From NCBI RefSeq assembly GCF_031844705.1, contig NZ_CP134609.1, positions 7,068,001 to 7,132,000 on the forward strand: a stretch of DNA of 64,000 nt. The letters run 5' to 3'. Positions 1-8,575 of the stretch are shown in pieces. Under the pieces are notes generated by a model that saw only the letters and a list, made by a program, of their open reading frames with translations, made no database searches and was not told the origin of the DNA. The stretch is from Streptomyces sp. ITFR-16. Lineage in GTDB: Bacteria; Actinomycetota; Actinomycetes; Streptomycetales; Streptomycetaceae. Made by a program: the position numbers and the translations under genes. Within the stretch, counting starts at the first letter, position 1, and every line of letters begins with the position of its first letter.

Positions 1-189
1 GAGCCTCCGCCACCGCTGACGTATCCCGCCGGGCAGGTACCGCAGCCCGGTGAGGGCGAGGGCCGGGAGTGTGTGGGCGGGGACGAGCCGGGCGTGCAGG
101 TGCAGCGCGCCGTGCAGCAGGCCGACGCGGCCGTGTGCGACGAGCTGCCCGGCGTGCCGTCGGGCAGCGGTGTCGACTGCGGGTGGCAT
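1..189 (-). CDS. Partial hypothetical protein running off the left edge
   Basis: An ATG-started frame on the minus strand begins at 189 and stays open to the window edge (63 codons seen). Its codons carry the strong G/C third-position bias of the neighbouring genes. The residues are rich in Leu, His and Arg and show no motif I recognise. It would be divergent from the PLP-enzyme gene that starts at 386. The missing remainder prevents any family call, and a chance open frame is possible in DNA this GC-rich. Confidence 0.35.
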   Translation of the reverse strand, partial: MPPAVDTAARRHAGQLVAHGRVGLLHGALHLHARLVPAHTLPALALTGLRYLPGGIRQRWRRL

Positions 190-385
190 CGGCCACCGCT
201 ACCTACCTGTGCTGCGGATCTGCCCGCGCTGCAGAAGCGTGCCTGTCTGGGTGTATGGCGGATGTGATCGGTCCGTGAGTCGTTGCAGCGAGGGCTGTTG
301 CCTGCTGCGGCGCCACGGTAACCCGTTCCGCACACCTGCACAGCGGCCTGCCGCCAACCGGCGTCGGCCGCAGGAGAAGCACGCC

Positions 386-1519
386 ATGAACCAGAGCACC
401 CGCACCTCACCTCCCGCACCGGCCGGGCTCCTCGCCGACACCAAACGCCCGACGCACACGCCGGCCGGACTGGTTGGCGACACCCCCGTCCTGTGGATCG
501 GGGACCCCTTCACCGCGCCCGGCCGCGGCTTCTGGGCCAAACTGGAGGGCCACAACCCCGGTGGCATCAAGGACCGCACCGCCCTGCACATGGTGCTGGC
601 CGCCCGGCAGCGCGGGCAGTTGCTGCCCGGAGCGAGGATCGTCGAGTCCACCTCCGGCACCCTCGGTCTGGGGCTGGCCCTCGCCGGAGTCGCGTACGGC
701 CACCCGGTCACCGTCGTCACGGACCCCGGGATGGAGCCGTTCATGACGGGGATGCTCACCACCTTCGGCGCCGAAGTGGAGCTCGTCGAAACACCGCACC
801 CGGTCGGCGGCTGGCAGGAGGCCCGCCGCCGACGCGTCGAAGAACTCCTCGCCGCGCAGCCCGACGCCTGGTGCCCCGACCAGTACAACAACCCCGACAA
901 CGTCGCCGCCTACGCCCCCCTCGCCCACGAACTCGTCGCCCAGCTCGGCCGGATCGACACCCTGGTCGTCTCCGTCGGCACCGGTGGTCACTCCGCCGGA
1001 ATCGCCTCCGTGCTGCGCGGCTACTTCCCGCGGTTGCGGGTGGTGGGCGTGGATACCACCGGATCGACGATCTTCGGTCAGCCCGCGTCCACGCGGCTGA
1101 TGCGCGGTCTGGGCAGCAGCATCTACCCGCGCAACGTCGACTACGACTTGTTCGACGAGGTCCACTGGGTAGCCGCCCCCGAAGCGGTATGGGCGGCGCG
1201 GCGGCTGGCCCGCGACCATTACGCCACCGGCGGCTGGAGCGTCGGCGCCGTCGCTCTCGCCTCCCGCTGGCTGGCCCGGACCCTGCCGCCCGAGAACCGG
1301 ATCCTGACCGTGTTCCCCGACGGCCCGCAGCGCTACATCGACACCGTCTTCGACGACACCTACTGCCGCGAGCACGGCCTCCTGGATCACCTGCCCGCCG
1401 ATGCCCCCGACGAGATCGACCGGCCCGAGGACCGTGTCGTCTCGCGCTGGACCCGGTGCACCCACATCACCGACCCCCTCGCGCTTGACGCGCGGCTGCT
1501 CGCCGAGGCCGCCCGATGA
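386..1519 (+). CDS. PLP-dependent cysteine synthase-like enzyme (CysK2 type)
   Basis: Fold-type II PLP enzyme of the cysteine synthase/cystathionine beta-synthase family, 377 aa. The PLP lysine is expected at K62 in the motif NPGGIKDR, and the phosphate-binding glycine loop is VSVGTGGHSAG. The start is the ATG at 386, preceded by AGGAGAAG at 372-379; the open frame extends upstream but lacks coding character. The stop overlaps the MFS start (ATGA), so the two are co-transcribed. A cysteine-synthase/MFS pair also exists in mycobacteria (cysK2, Rv0848-Rv0849), where CysK2 makes S-sulfocysteine. The true substrate here is unknown; the adjacent CmtR/CtpG-like genes suggest a thiol or metal-stress role, which is inference. 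Confidence 0.85.
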   Translation: MNQSTRTSPPAPAGLLADTKRPTHTPAGLVGDTPVLWIGDPFTAPGRGFWAKLEGHNPGGIKDRTALHMVLAARQRGQLLPGARIVESTSGTLGLGLALAGVAYGHPVTVVTDPGMEPFMTGMLTTFGAEVELVETPHPVGGWQEARRRRVEELLAAQPDAWCPDQYNNPDNVAAYAPLAHELVAQLGRIDTLVVSVGTGGHSAGIASVLRGYFPRLRVVGVDTTGSTIFGQPASTRLMRGLGSSIYPRNVDYDLFDEVHWVAAPEAVWAARRLARDHYATGGWSVGAVALASRWLARTLPPENRILTVFPDGPQRYIDTVFDDTYCREHGLLDHLPADAPDEIDRPEDRVVSRWTRCTHITDPLALDARLLAEAAR

Positions 1520-2772
1520 AGGCCGTGTGGGAGCAGACCCGCTCCTTCTCCGCCCCCACCAGGCTGCTGATGGCCAACCAGTTCGCCATCAATCTCGCCT
1601 TCTACATGCTCATGCCCTACCTGGCCGCCCATCTCGCCGGGCCGCTCGGGCTGGCCGCCTGGGCCGTCGGACTGGTCCTGGGCGTGCGCAACTTCTCCCA
1701 GCAGGGCATGTTCCTCATCGGCGGGACCATCGCCGACCGGTTCGGCTACAAGGCGCCCATCATGGCCGGCTGCCTGCTGCGCACCGCCGGGTTCGGACTG
1801 CTCGGCTGGGTCGACAACCTGCCCGCACTGATCGCCGCATCCGCGGCCACCGGCTTCGCCGGCGCGCTGTTCAATCCGGCCGTACGCGCCTACCTGGCCG
1901 TCGAAGCAGGGGACCGCAGGGTCGACGCCTTCGCCACCTTCAACGTCTACTACCAGGCCGGCATGTTCCTGGGCCCTCTGGTGGGCCTTGCCCTGCTCGC
2001 CGCCGACTTCCAAGCCGTGTGCACGGTCGCCGCCGCCATCTTCGCCGTACTCACCGTGCTGCAGTGGCGCGCTCTGCCCGACCGGCGGGGCGCGAGCACG
2101 GACGGCGCCCCCGAACCGGCCGGGAGTGTCTTCGGGCAATGGCGATCGGTGCTGGCGAACCGCCCGTTCCTGCTGTTCTCCGGAGCCATGATCGGCTCCT
2201 ACGTGCTGACCTTCCAGGTCTACCTCGCCCTCCCCTTGGCGGCGGCGGACTCCCTGGGGGCGAACGCCACCAAGGCCACCAGCGGTCTGTTCGTCATTTC
2301 CGCCGCCGTAGCGGTCGCCGGACAACTGCACCTGACGTCCTGGGCGAAGAGCCGCTGGAGCCCGCACCAGGCCCTTGCCGTCGGACTGTCCTGCATGGGC
2401 CTGGCCTTCGTCCCGCTCGCGCTCACTCCACGCGACCTTCCCTCTCTGGTCCTGATCGCGCTTGTGAGCGCGGTGGTGCTCCTCGCCGTCGGCGGCGCGA
2501 TCGTCTACCCGTTCGAGATGGACACCGTGGTCGCCCTGTGCGGCAACCGGCTGGTCGCCACCCACTACGGGCTGTACAACACCGTCTCCGGCCTGGGCAT
2601 CACCCTGGGCAATCTGGCGACCGGGGCCCTGTGGGACTTCGCGCAGAGCCACCGGATGGCCTGGCTGACGTGGGGGGCGCTGGTCGCGACGGGCTTCGCG
2701 TGCGCGGTGTCGGTCACCGCGCTGGCCCGCAGCGGACGACTCGCCCCCCGGGCGGCCCACGCGATCGGCTGA
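1516..2772 (+). CDS. MFS transporter
   Basis: Major facilitator superfamily permease of 418 aa with about 12 hydrophobic segments, close to the family norm. A GGTIADRFGYKAP stretch near residue 70 fits the cytoplasmic loop 2-3 signature (G-x-x-x-D-R/K-x-G-R/K) of drug/proton antiporters. The start ATG overlaps the stop of the upstream PLP enzyme by 4 nt, indicating translational coupling. It could export the sulfur metabolite made by that enzyme or a metal/thiol adduct. The substrate cannot be read from the sequence. Confidence 0.85.
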   Translation: MKAVWEQTRSFSAPTRLLMANQFAINLAFYMLMPYLAAHLAGPLGLAAWAVGLVLGVRNFSQQGMFLIGGTIADRFGYKAPIMAGCLLRTAGFGLLGWVDNLPALIAASAATGFAGALFNPAVRAYLAVEAGDRRVDAFATFNVYYQAGMFLGPLVGLALLAADFQAVCTVAAAIFAVLTVLQWRALPDRRGASTDGAPEPAGSVFGQWRSVLANRPFLLFSGAMIGSYVLTFQVYLALPLAAADSLGANATKATSGLFVISAAVAVAGQLHLTSWAKSRWSPHQALAVGLSCMGLAFVPLALTPRDLPSLVLIALVSAVVLLAVGGAIVYPFEMDTVVALCGNRLVATHYGLYNTVSGLGITLGNLATGALWDFAQSHRMAWLTWGALVATGFACAVSVTALARSGRLAPRAAHAIG

Positions 2773-2805
2773 AAAACACGCGCATCCAAGCGTGACGTCC
2801 ACAAG

Positions 2806-2836
2806 ATTCAGCCTATGCTTAATTCAGCTTCGGCTG
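2806..2836. promoter_or_regulatory. Repeats in the leader of the metal-sensor gene
   Basis: Two direct repeats, ATTCAGCCT (2806-2814) and ATTCAGCTT (2822-2830), are spaced 16 bp start to start. They are followed by CAGC-TTCG-GCTG (2825-2836), which can fold as a small UUCG-loop hairpin. They lie 45-75 bp before the sensor start, where an ArsR-family operator and promoter would be expected. The operator role is inference. Confidence 0.35.
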
Positions 2837-2879
2837 TAACGTCGCTTCTGTGGAGATGCGACACGACAGGAGCCTGGCC

Positions 2880-3263
2880 GTGGCTGTGGACGCCGGCGCG
2901 CTGGCCCGGGTGGGCACGGCGCTGGCGGACGAGTCACGGCGCAGGCTGCTGCTGGCCTTGCTCGAAGCCCCCGCCTACCCCTCGGACCTCGCCGAACGCC
3001 TGGGTCTGACCCGCGGAAACGTCTCGAACCATCTGTCCTGCCTGCGCGGCTGTGGGCTGGTCAAGCCCGTCCCCGACGGGCGGCGGGTGCGCTACGAACT
3101 GGCCGACCCCAAGCTGGCCCATGCCCTCGCCGAGCTGGCCGCCCTCGTCCTGCTCGTCGACCATCAGGGCGGGCCCGACCAGGCATGTGATCCGGACGGT
3201 GCCTGCTGCGCCGACGGCACCGCGCCCGGGCACATAGACGGCGTGGAGGCCCGCCATGGCTGA
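2880..3263 (+). CDS. ArsR/SmtB-family Cd(II)/Pb(II) sensor, CmtR-like
   Basis: Small winged-helix metalloregulator that would repress its operon and release DNA on binding soft metals. The recognition-helix region reads NVSNHLSCLRGCGLV, nearly identical to mycobacterial CmtR, whose Cys57 and Cys61 bind metal; here they are C54 and C58. A Cys-rich tail (C103, C109, C110) could supply the third ligand equivalent to CmtR Cys102. I start at GTG 2880, which has AGGAG at 2868-2872; a GTG at 2850 would add ten residues but lacks such a site. The gene overlaps the P-type ATPase start by 8 nt, the classic sensor-exporter pairing. Confidence 0.85.
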   Translation: MAVDAGALARVGTALADESRRRLLLALLEAPAYPSDLAERLGLTRGNVSNHLSCLRGCGLVKPVPDGRRVRYELADPKLAHALAELAALVLLVDHQGGPDQACDPDGACCADGTAPGHIDGVEARHG

Positions 3264-5505
3264 GGAATGCCGCGGCACCGGCACCGCCTCCACGGCCGCT
3301 TCCCCGGGCGCGGCCGTCCCCGAGCCGCCCTCCCGCGTCTGGCAGGTCCGCGAACTGCAGGCCGCCACCGCATCCGGTGTGCTTCTGGGCCTGTCGCTTC
3401 TGGTCCCCGACACCTTCTCGACGCCCCTGATGCTCGCCGCGCTCGCCGTCGGCGCGGCCACCTTCGTCCCCGGCGCCCTGCGGGCCCTTCTGCGCGGCCG
3501 GCTCGGCGTCGGACTGCTGATGACCATCGCCGCAGGCGGAGCCGTCGCACTCGGCGAGTACGGCGAGGCCGCGACCCTGGCGTTCCTGTTCTCCGTCGCC
3601 GAGGGCCTCGAAGGCTACGCGCTGGCCCGCACCCGGCACGGGCTGCGCGCCCTGCTGGACCTCGTCCCGCCCAACGCCACGGTCCTGCGCGGCACCACCG
3701 AGCAACAGGTGGAACCCGCCGACCTCGTCGTCGGCGACATCCTGATCGTGCGGCCCGGCGAGAAGATCCCCACCGACGGCACCATCCGCACCGGACGCAG
3801 CGCCCTGGACACCTCCGTGGTGACCGGAGAGTCCGTCCCCAGCGAGGTCGGCCCCGGCAGCGACGTCTTCGCCGGAACCATCAACGGCGCGGGCGTCCTG
3901 GAAGTGGCCGTCACCGCGACCGCCGAGGACAACTCCCTGGCGCGCCTGGTCCACATCGTCCAGGACGCCCAGGAACGCAAAGGCAACAGCCAGCGCCTCG
4001 CCGCCCGCTTCGCCCGCCCCTTGGTCCCCGGCGTCCTCATCCTCGCCGCCCTGATCGCTACCCTGGGCAGCCTCTTCGGCGACCCCGGCATCTGGATCGA
4101 GCGCGCCCTGGTCGTCCTGGTCGCCGCCGCACCGTGCGCCTTCGCCCTGTCCGTCCCCATCGCCGTGGTCGCCGCCGTCGGCGCGGCCTCCAAGGCCGGC
4201 GTCCTCATCAAGGGCGGCGCCGCCGTCGAGGCACTCGGCGCCGTACGCGTCGTCGCCATCGACAAGACCGGCACCCTCACCCGTAATCGTCCCGCCGTCA
4301 TCGATGTCGTCACCGCCCCAGGCGCCGGCCGCGACCAGGTCCTCGGCATCGCAGCCGCGCTCGAAGCACGCAGCGAACACCCCCTCGCGGCAGCGATCCT
4401 CACCGCCGCCGACACCCTCGCCCACCCGTCAGCCCAGGATGTCGAGGCCGTCCCCGGCAACGGCCTGACCGGCACCGTCGAGGGAACCCCCGCCCGCCTG
4501 GGCAAGCCCGGATTCATCTACCCCGGCACCCTCGCGGACGAGGTCGCCCGTCTCCAGGGCGACGGGGCCACCGTCGTCCTCGTCGAACACGACGGCACCG
4601 TCCTCGGCGCGGTCGCCGTACGCGACGAGATCCGCCCCGAGGCCGCCGAAGCCGTCGCCCGCCTGAAGCAGCAGGGCATCCAGGTCGTCATGCTCACCGG
4701 CGACAACACCCGGACCGCCCACGCCATCGCCGCGCGCGCGGGCATCACCGACGTACGCGCCGAACTCCTCCCCGAGGACAAGGCCCGCATCGTCACCGAA
4801 CTCTCCGCACGCGGACCAGTCGCTATGGTCGGCGACGGCATCAACGACGCCCCCGCCCTCGCCACCGCCCACGCCGGTATCGCCATGGGCGCCATGGGCA
4901 GCGATGTCGCCGTCGAAGCCGCCGACATCGCCCTCATGGGCGAAGACCTGCGCCGCCTGCCCGACGCCATCGCCCACACCCGCGCCGCCCGCGCCGTCTT
5001 CACCCAGAACCTCATCCTCTCCGGGGTCATCCTCCTCACCCTCGTCCCCCTCGCCGGCATCGGCGTCCTCGGCCTCGCCGCCGTGGTCGCCACCCACGAA
5101 CTCGCCGAAGTCCTCGTCATCGCCAACGGCATCCGCGCCGGACGCAAGACCGGCCTGCCCCACCACCAACCCGTCCGCGCTACAGCTCCGGACCGCCCCG
5201 CGACCGTCCTGCCGCAGCCGACGGCGCCCAGCGGATGCGCAGATGGATGCTGCGGCACAGCGGCTCCCGCGCCGGTATCGGCCGACAGCCGGAACGACTT
5301 GCTCATTACGCAACGGTCCGAGCGGGGGACTGGGCACGCCGAACCCACAACGCCCGCCCACCTGCTGCCGTTGGTCATAGCCGGGTCTTCGACGGACAAG
5401 GCCCCCGCCCAGCAGGGCCGCCTCGTACCGAGGGCACCGCACGGCGAACCTGACCGCGCCAGCACCTCGTCCCCAGCGGGTTCCTGCGGCTGCTGCTCGA
5501 CCTGA
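3256..5505 (+). CDS. Heavy-metal P1B-type ATPase exporter, CtpG-like
   Basis: Membrane ATPase that would pump soft divalent metals out of the cell. Visible landmarks are the TGES actuator loop, the transmembrane metal motif APC (C294, where many relatives have CPC), the phosphorylation site DKTGT (D336), the SEHP motif and the hinge MVGDGINDAP. About eight hydrophobic segments are expected. There is no N-terminal CxxC metal-binding domain. The C-terminal tail of about 110 residues is unusually long and holds CADGCC and a terminal CGCCST, so metal binding may have moved to the C-terminus. Pairing with the CmtR-like sensor supports Cd/Pb/Zn efflux; in M. tuberculosis CmtR controls ctpG. Confidence 0.88.
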   Translation: MAEECRGTGTASTAASPGAAVPEPPSRVWQVRELQAATASGVLLGLSLLVPDTFSTPLMLAALAVGAATFVPGALRALLRGRLGVGLLMTIAAGGAVALGEYGEAATLAFLFSVAEGLEGYALARTRHGLRALLDLVPPNATVLRGTTEQQVEPADLVVGDILIVRPGEKIPTDGTIRTGRSALDTSVVTGESVPSEVGPGSDVFAGTINGAGVLEVAVTATAEDNSLARLVHIVQDAQERKGNSQRLAARFARPLVPGVLILAALIATLGSLFGDPGIWIERALVVLVAAAPCAFALSVPIAVVAAVGAASKAGVLIKGGAAVEALGAVRVVAIDKTGTLTRNRPAVIDVVTAPGAGRDQVLGIAAALEARSEHPLAAAILTAADTLAHPSAQDVEAVPGNGLTGTVEGTPARLGKPGFIYPGTLADEVARLQGDGATVVLVEHDGTVLGAVAVRDEIRPEAAEAVARLKQQGIQVVMLTGDNTRTAHAIAARAGITDVRAELLPEDKARIVTELSARGPVAMVGDGINDAPALATAHAGIAMGAMGSDVAVEAADIALMGEDLRRLPDAIAHTRAARAVFTQNLILSGVILLTLVPLAGIGVLGLAAVVATHELAEVLVIANGIRAGRKTGLPHHQPVRATAPDRPATVLPQPTAPSGCADGCCGTAAPAPVSADSRNDLLITQRSERGTGHAEPTTPAHLLPLVIAGSSTDKAPAQQGRLVPRAPHGEPDRASTSSPAGSCGCCST

Positions 5506-5947
5506 GTACCCCACCCGAGCCAGTTGCCGTCGCCGGGCTTCGTGGCCCGGTGACGGCGATGCCTTCGGCACGTCCTCACTGGACGGTTACCTCGCCGTGC
5601 ACACGATCGCGGCCGGGTCAGCGCAGTTGGTCACGTATGACACAGGAATGGCGATGCGGGCGAAGTGGGCGAACTTGCCAGTGCTGAAGCTGCGGACGGA
5701 TGCGGGTACGGGCCCGGAGCCGGAGAAGAGATGACCTTGGGGGCCGGGGTGAGTCTTCTCGCGTTCGTGCTCGGCGGTGCTCCTGAAGTAGCTGCCCGCC
5801 TGCTACCTCAGGGGTGGCCGATCGGGGCGGGCAATGATCCGATGCCTGTCTGAAAGACGCCGTAGCTGAGGTCTGCCACGTTGCCTAACTCGTACCGCTC
5901 ATGGACCCTGGAAGGCTTGCCACGGTGGCGGGCGTTTGGGGGATGTG
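5506..5947. other. Intergenic stretch without a recognisable gene
   Basis: About 440 bp lie between the metal ATPase and the broken helicase. Short open frames exist on both strands, but none has a ribosome site or recognisable residues. The right end must hold the promoter of the helicase gene. Confidence 0.5.
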
Positions 5948-6406
5948 ATGGTACGCCCGGCAGTACGCGACGGCAGCGATCCCAAGGCTGTCCGTGACAC
6001 GCGCGTGTTGGTCGACTGCCTGCAGGAGCTGGTGCGAGGTGCTTACCGGCCTGTCAGGAACTGCAGCAAGTACCCCGAAACGGTGTGGCTTGCAGATGTT
6101 CCAGAGGGACTCGTCCGGCCCGTAAAGGACGCCGACTCCCGCATCATGGTCGTGAAGCACCGTCCACCCCTGGACGCGCCCCGGCTGCCAGCAGTTTTGC
6201 AGGGACGCGTATCAGTCGAGGCCGCAGCGACCGCTGCCGCAGAGCCTCCCGAGCTGCTCGACGACACGGCAATGTTCAGTGAACGGACAGACCCCTTCAC
6301 TGACGAGGCCGATGATCCGAAGGCATTGGATGTCGGCAGCTCAGATGTGCGTAAGGTTTACGAGGGCTGGGTCGGCCGATGGAAGCGATGGGCGCGGGAA
6401 GAGCTA
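5948..6406 (+). pseudogene. 5' part of an SF1 helicase gene, split by a mobile element
   Basis: Codons 1-153 of a large helicase-like protein. I start at ATG 5948, which has GGGGGA six bases upstream (TTG 5936 is also open). The segment includes a Trp-rich stretch (VYEGWVGRWKRWAREEL) typical of the N-terminal region of large actinobacterial AAA/UvrD-like helicases. Reading continues to the CTA codon at 6404-6406, where the IS630-type element begins. The matching CTA codon at 9597-9599 on the far side is in the same frame, so excising 6407-9599 joins this piece precisely to the next part. The present gene cannot make the intact protein. Confidence 0.75.
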
Positions 6407-6437
6407 GTGCAGCGCGTCGCAGGTCCTTTGCCGGTTG
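6407..6437 (+). repeat. Left terminal inverted repeat of the IS630-type element
   Basis: 31 bp beginning GTGCAGCGCG, the exact reverse complement of 9567-9597. It is flanked outward by TA. The transposase stop codon lies about 30 bp inside it. Confidence 0.92.
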
Positions 6438-6468
6438 CTGGTGGTCGCCTGGTGACGGTGGGTGAGGA

Positions 6469-7605
6469 TCATGCGGCCTTGGTGTACTCCGCTGGGGCGG
6501 TCTGGAGGTAGCGGGCGTGGTCGGCGTCGGCGTCGTAGCGCCACTGGTAGGGGCGGGCGGTGCGGTTGTGTCGGATCGTGAAGGCGGTGATCTGGGCTTC
6601 GAGGTCCTTGCGGGAGGTGAAGTCGCCGCGGCGGAGTAGGCGGCGGGTCAGGATGCCGAACCACTGCTCGACCATGTTCAACCAACTGGCGTGTTTGGGC
6701 GTGTGGGTGACGGTGATTCGCGGGTGGGCTGCGAGCCAGGCGCGGGTGGCCCGGGAGGTATGCGAGGAGCCGTTGTCCATGATCAGGTGGAGGCGCAGGG
6801 CCGGGTCGGTCAGCCGGTGCAATCGCCGCAGGAAGGCGATGAAGGTGGCCGAGTCGTTGCGCTCGATGCGCTCGGCCAGGACCTGGCCGGTGGCCACGTC
6901 CATGGCGGCGACAATGGAGACGGTGCCGTGCCGGCGGTACTCGAACTCGCGCCGCTCGGCCTGTCCGGGGCGGGTGCGCCGGGTGGGGTAGCGGCGGGAT
7001 TTGGCCTGGATGCCGGTCTTCTCATCCACGCTGACCAGCAGCGTGCCGGGTGGGATGTCCAGGTAGAGGTGGCACACCGCGCCGGCCTGGGCCCAGAACG
7101 CATCGTCGTCGGCCCGGTTGAGCCAGCCGCGGACCCTGTGCGGGCGCACCTTCGCCTCGGCTAGGACCCGGCCGACCGTGGAGGGCGAGAGCACCAGGCC
7201 GCGTTCGGCCAGGTGGGCGGCGATGGTGGCGCGGGTCCATAGCGTGGCTCCCTCGGGCGGCACGCTGGTAGCGGTGGCCACCACGGCCAGGCGCGCGCTG
7301 GGACCATGCTGTTCGGGGCGCCCGCTGCGCGGTCGGTCGAACAGGCCCGCCACTCCACGGCGGCGGAAGCGTTCGCGCCAGGTGCGCACGGTAGGCACAC
7401 TGCATCCGAGCTCGGCGGCGATGGCGGTGGTGGGCCGGCCCGCGGCGGCCAGCAGTACGATCCGTGCGCGCCGCGCCACTGCCTGCCCGGCCCCGGCAGC
7501 GGCCACGAGCCTGCGCACCTTGCGGTCCTGCTTGCGGGAAAGCGGCAACGGCGGTGCGGGTGGATGGGCCACGAAGGGGTGCGTTTCCTTTGGAGTGAGC
7601 ACCAA
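6469..7605 (-). CDS. IS630-family DDE transposase
   Basis: About 375 aa, full length for the family. The N-terminal third carries two helix-turn-helix regions (for example SVPTVRTWRERFRRRGVAGL). The catalytic domain has SVDEKTGIQ (first Asp), LIMDNGSSHT (second Asp) and SWLNMVEQWFG (Glu), so the DDE triad is intact. The open frame begins at a TTG (7605) or the adjacent GTG; the family-like sequence starts a few residues inside. It reads inward from near the left inverted repeat and probably mobilises the whole 3.19-kb unit. No internal stop or frameshift is seen. Confidence 0.9.
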   Translation of the reverse strand: MVLTPKETHPFVAHPPAPPLPLSRKQDRKVRRLVAAAGAGQAVARRARIVLLAAAGRPTTAIAAELGCSVPTVRTWRERFRRRGVAGLFDRPRSGRPEQHGPSARLAVVATATSVPPEGATLWTRATIAAHLAERGLVLSPSTVGRVLAEAKVRPHRVRGWLNRADDDAFWAQAGAVCHLYLDIPPGTLLVSVDEKTGIQAKSRRYPTRRTRPGQAERREFEYRRHGTVSIVAAMDVATGQVLAERIERNDSATFIAFLRRLHRLTDPALRLHLIMDNGSSHTSRATRAWLAAHPRITVTHTPKHASWLNMVEQWFGILTRRLLRRGDFTSRKDLEAQITAFTIRHNRTARPYQWRYDADADHARYLQTAPAEYTKAA

Positions 7606-7622
7606 CCGGAAGCTGGGTGATC
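7596..7622 (+). repeat. 27-bp direct repeat, copy 1
   Basis: Begins TGAGCACCAACCGG and overlaps the 5' end of the transposase gene. A near copy with about four mismatches lies at 9191-9217. The two copies bracket exactly the SDR-tetR cassette. Confidence 0.8.
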
Positions 7623-7760
7623 ATCAATAGCGGACAGCCTTCTGACGCTTTGCTCCATGCCGGACAGGTGGGCGAAGCCGTGACATCCCCGGTCAGGCCC
7701 GTCCCTCCAGAGGAAACACACCTGGGCATCGACGAGTTCGCCCGCAGAGCCCGTGAGGCG

Positions 7761-8492
7761 TCAGCTCTGTGCCGTGGGGCGGACGACGATGTCGCCGACG
7801 TCGACGTTCGACGGCTGCTCGATCGCGAAGGCGACAGCGCGGGCGATGTCGTCGGGGGAGAGGGAGAAGTCGACCGCCTGGATCTGCGACTTGACGGTGG
7901 GGCTGGTGATCGAGTCGGCGAATTCCGTCCCGACGTAGCCGGGCGAGACCATGGTGACCCGCAGGTCGGGCCCGGCCTCCTGGCGCAGTCCCTCGGAGAC
8001 GGTGCGGACCGCGTTCTTCGTCGCCGCGTAGACAGCCTGGTTCGGCACGATGCGCAGCCCGGCGGTCGAGACGACGTTGACGAACTGCCCCCTGCCCTGC
8101 TTGCGGAACACGGGGAGCGCTGCCGCGATCCCGTGCAGCACGCCGCGGAAGTTGACGTCGATCATCTGGTCCCAGTCCTCGACGCGCAGCTCGTCGAACG
8201 GCGAGATGGGACCGATCCCGGCGTTGCTGACGAGGACATCCAGCGCGCCATAGTGCCCGCAGGCGTACGCCACCAGGTCCGCGAGGTCTCCTCGGCGACG
8301 CACGTCCGTCGTCTTCCAGACGGCCGTGCCGCCATCGGCCTCGATGCGGGCGACGAGCGCTTCCAGCCGGTCGCTCCGACGCGCTCCGAGGACGAGCTTC
8401 GCGCCGCGCGACGCGAGGAGCAGCGCGCTCGCCTCGCCGATCCCGCTGCCCGCGCCCGTAATGGCCACCACCTTGCCGTCGATCCCTGTCAT
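7761..8492 (-). CDS. SDR-family NAD(P)-dependent oxidoreductase (passenger gene)
   Basis: Classical short-chain dehydrogenase of 243 aa. The cofactor motif is TGAGSGIG, followed by NAG in VLVSNAGIG, a catalytic Ser in VVSTAG and YAATK holding the Tyr and Lys. Residues near ARRSDRL after beta-2 suggest NADP(H) preference. It is transcribed divergently from a TetR gene across a 60-bp gap full of palindromes, a typical local repressor-target pair. Both sit inside the IS630-type element, so the pair is mobile cargo. The substrate is unknown. Confidence 0.88.
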   Translation of the reverse strand: MTGIDGKVVAITGAGSGIGEASALLLASRGAKLVLGARRSDRLEALVARIEADGGTAVWKTTDVRRRGDLADLVAYACGHYGALDVLVSNAGIGPISPFDELRVEDWDQMIDVNFRGVLHGIAAALPVFRKQGRGQFVNVVSTAGLRIVPNQAVYAATKNAVRTVSEGLRQEAGPDLRVTMVSPGYVGTEFADSITSPTVKSQIQAVDFSLSPDDIARAVAFAIEQPSNVDVGDIVVRPTAQS

Positions 8493-8511
8493 GCTCGGCC
8501 TCCAATGCTAG

Positions 8512-8554
8512 AAGTAAGAGGGCTATCACTTATAAAGTAAGTGGTCTCTTACTT
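8512..8554. promoter_or_regulatory. Nested palindromes between SDR and tetR genes
   Basis: The outer arms AAGTAAGAG (8512-8520) and CTCTTACTT (8546-8554) enclose inner arms CACTTA (8527-8532) and TAAGTG (8538-8543). The AT-rich core stands out from the GC-rich surroundings. The position between divergent starts fits a TetR operator overlapping both promoters. Confidence 0.7.
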
Positions 8555-8575
8555 ATGGTCAAGGAAGTGGGTCGA

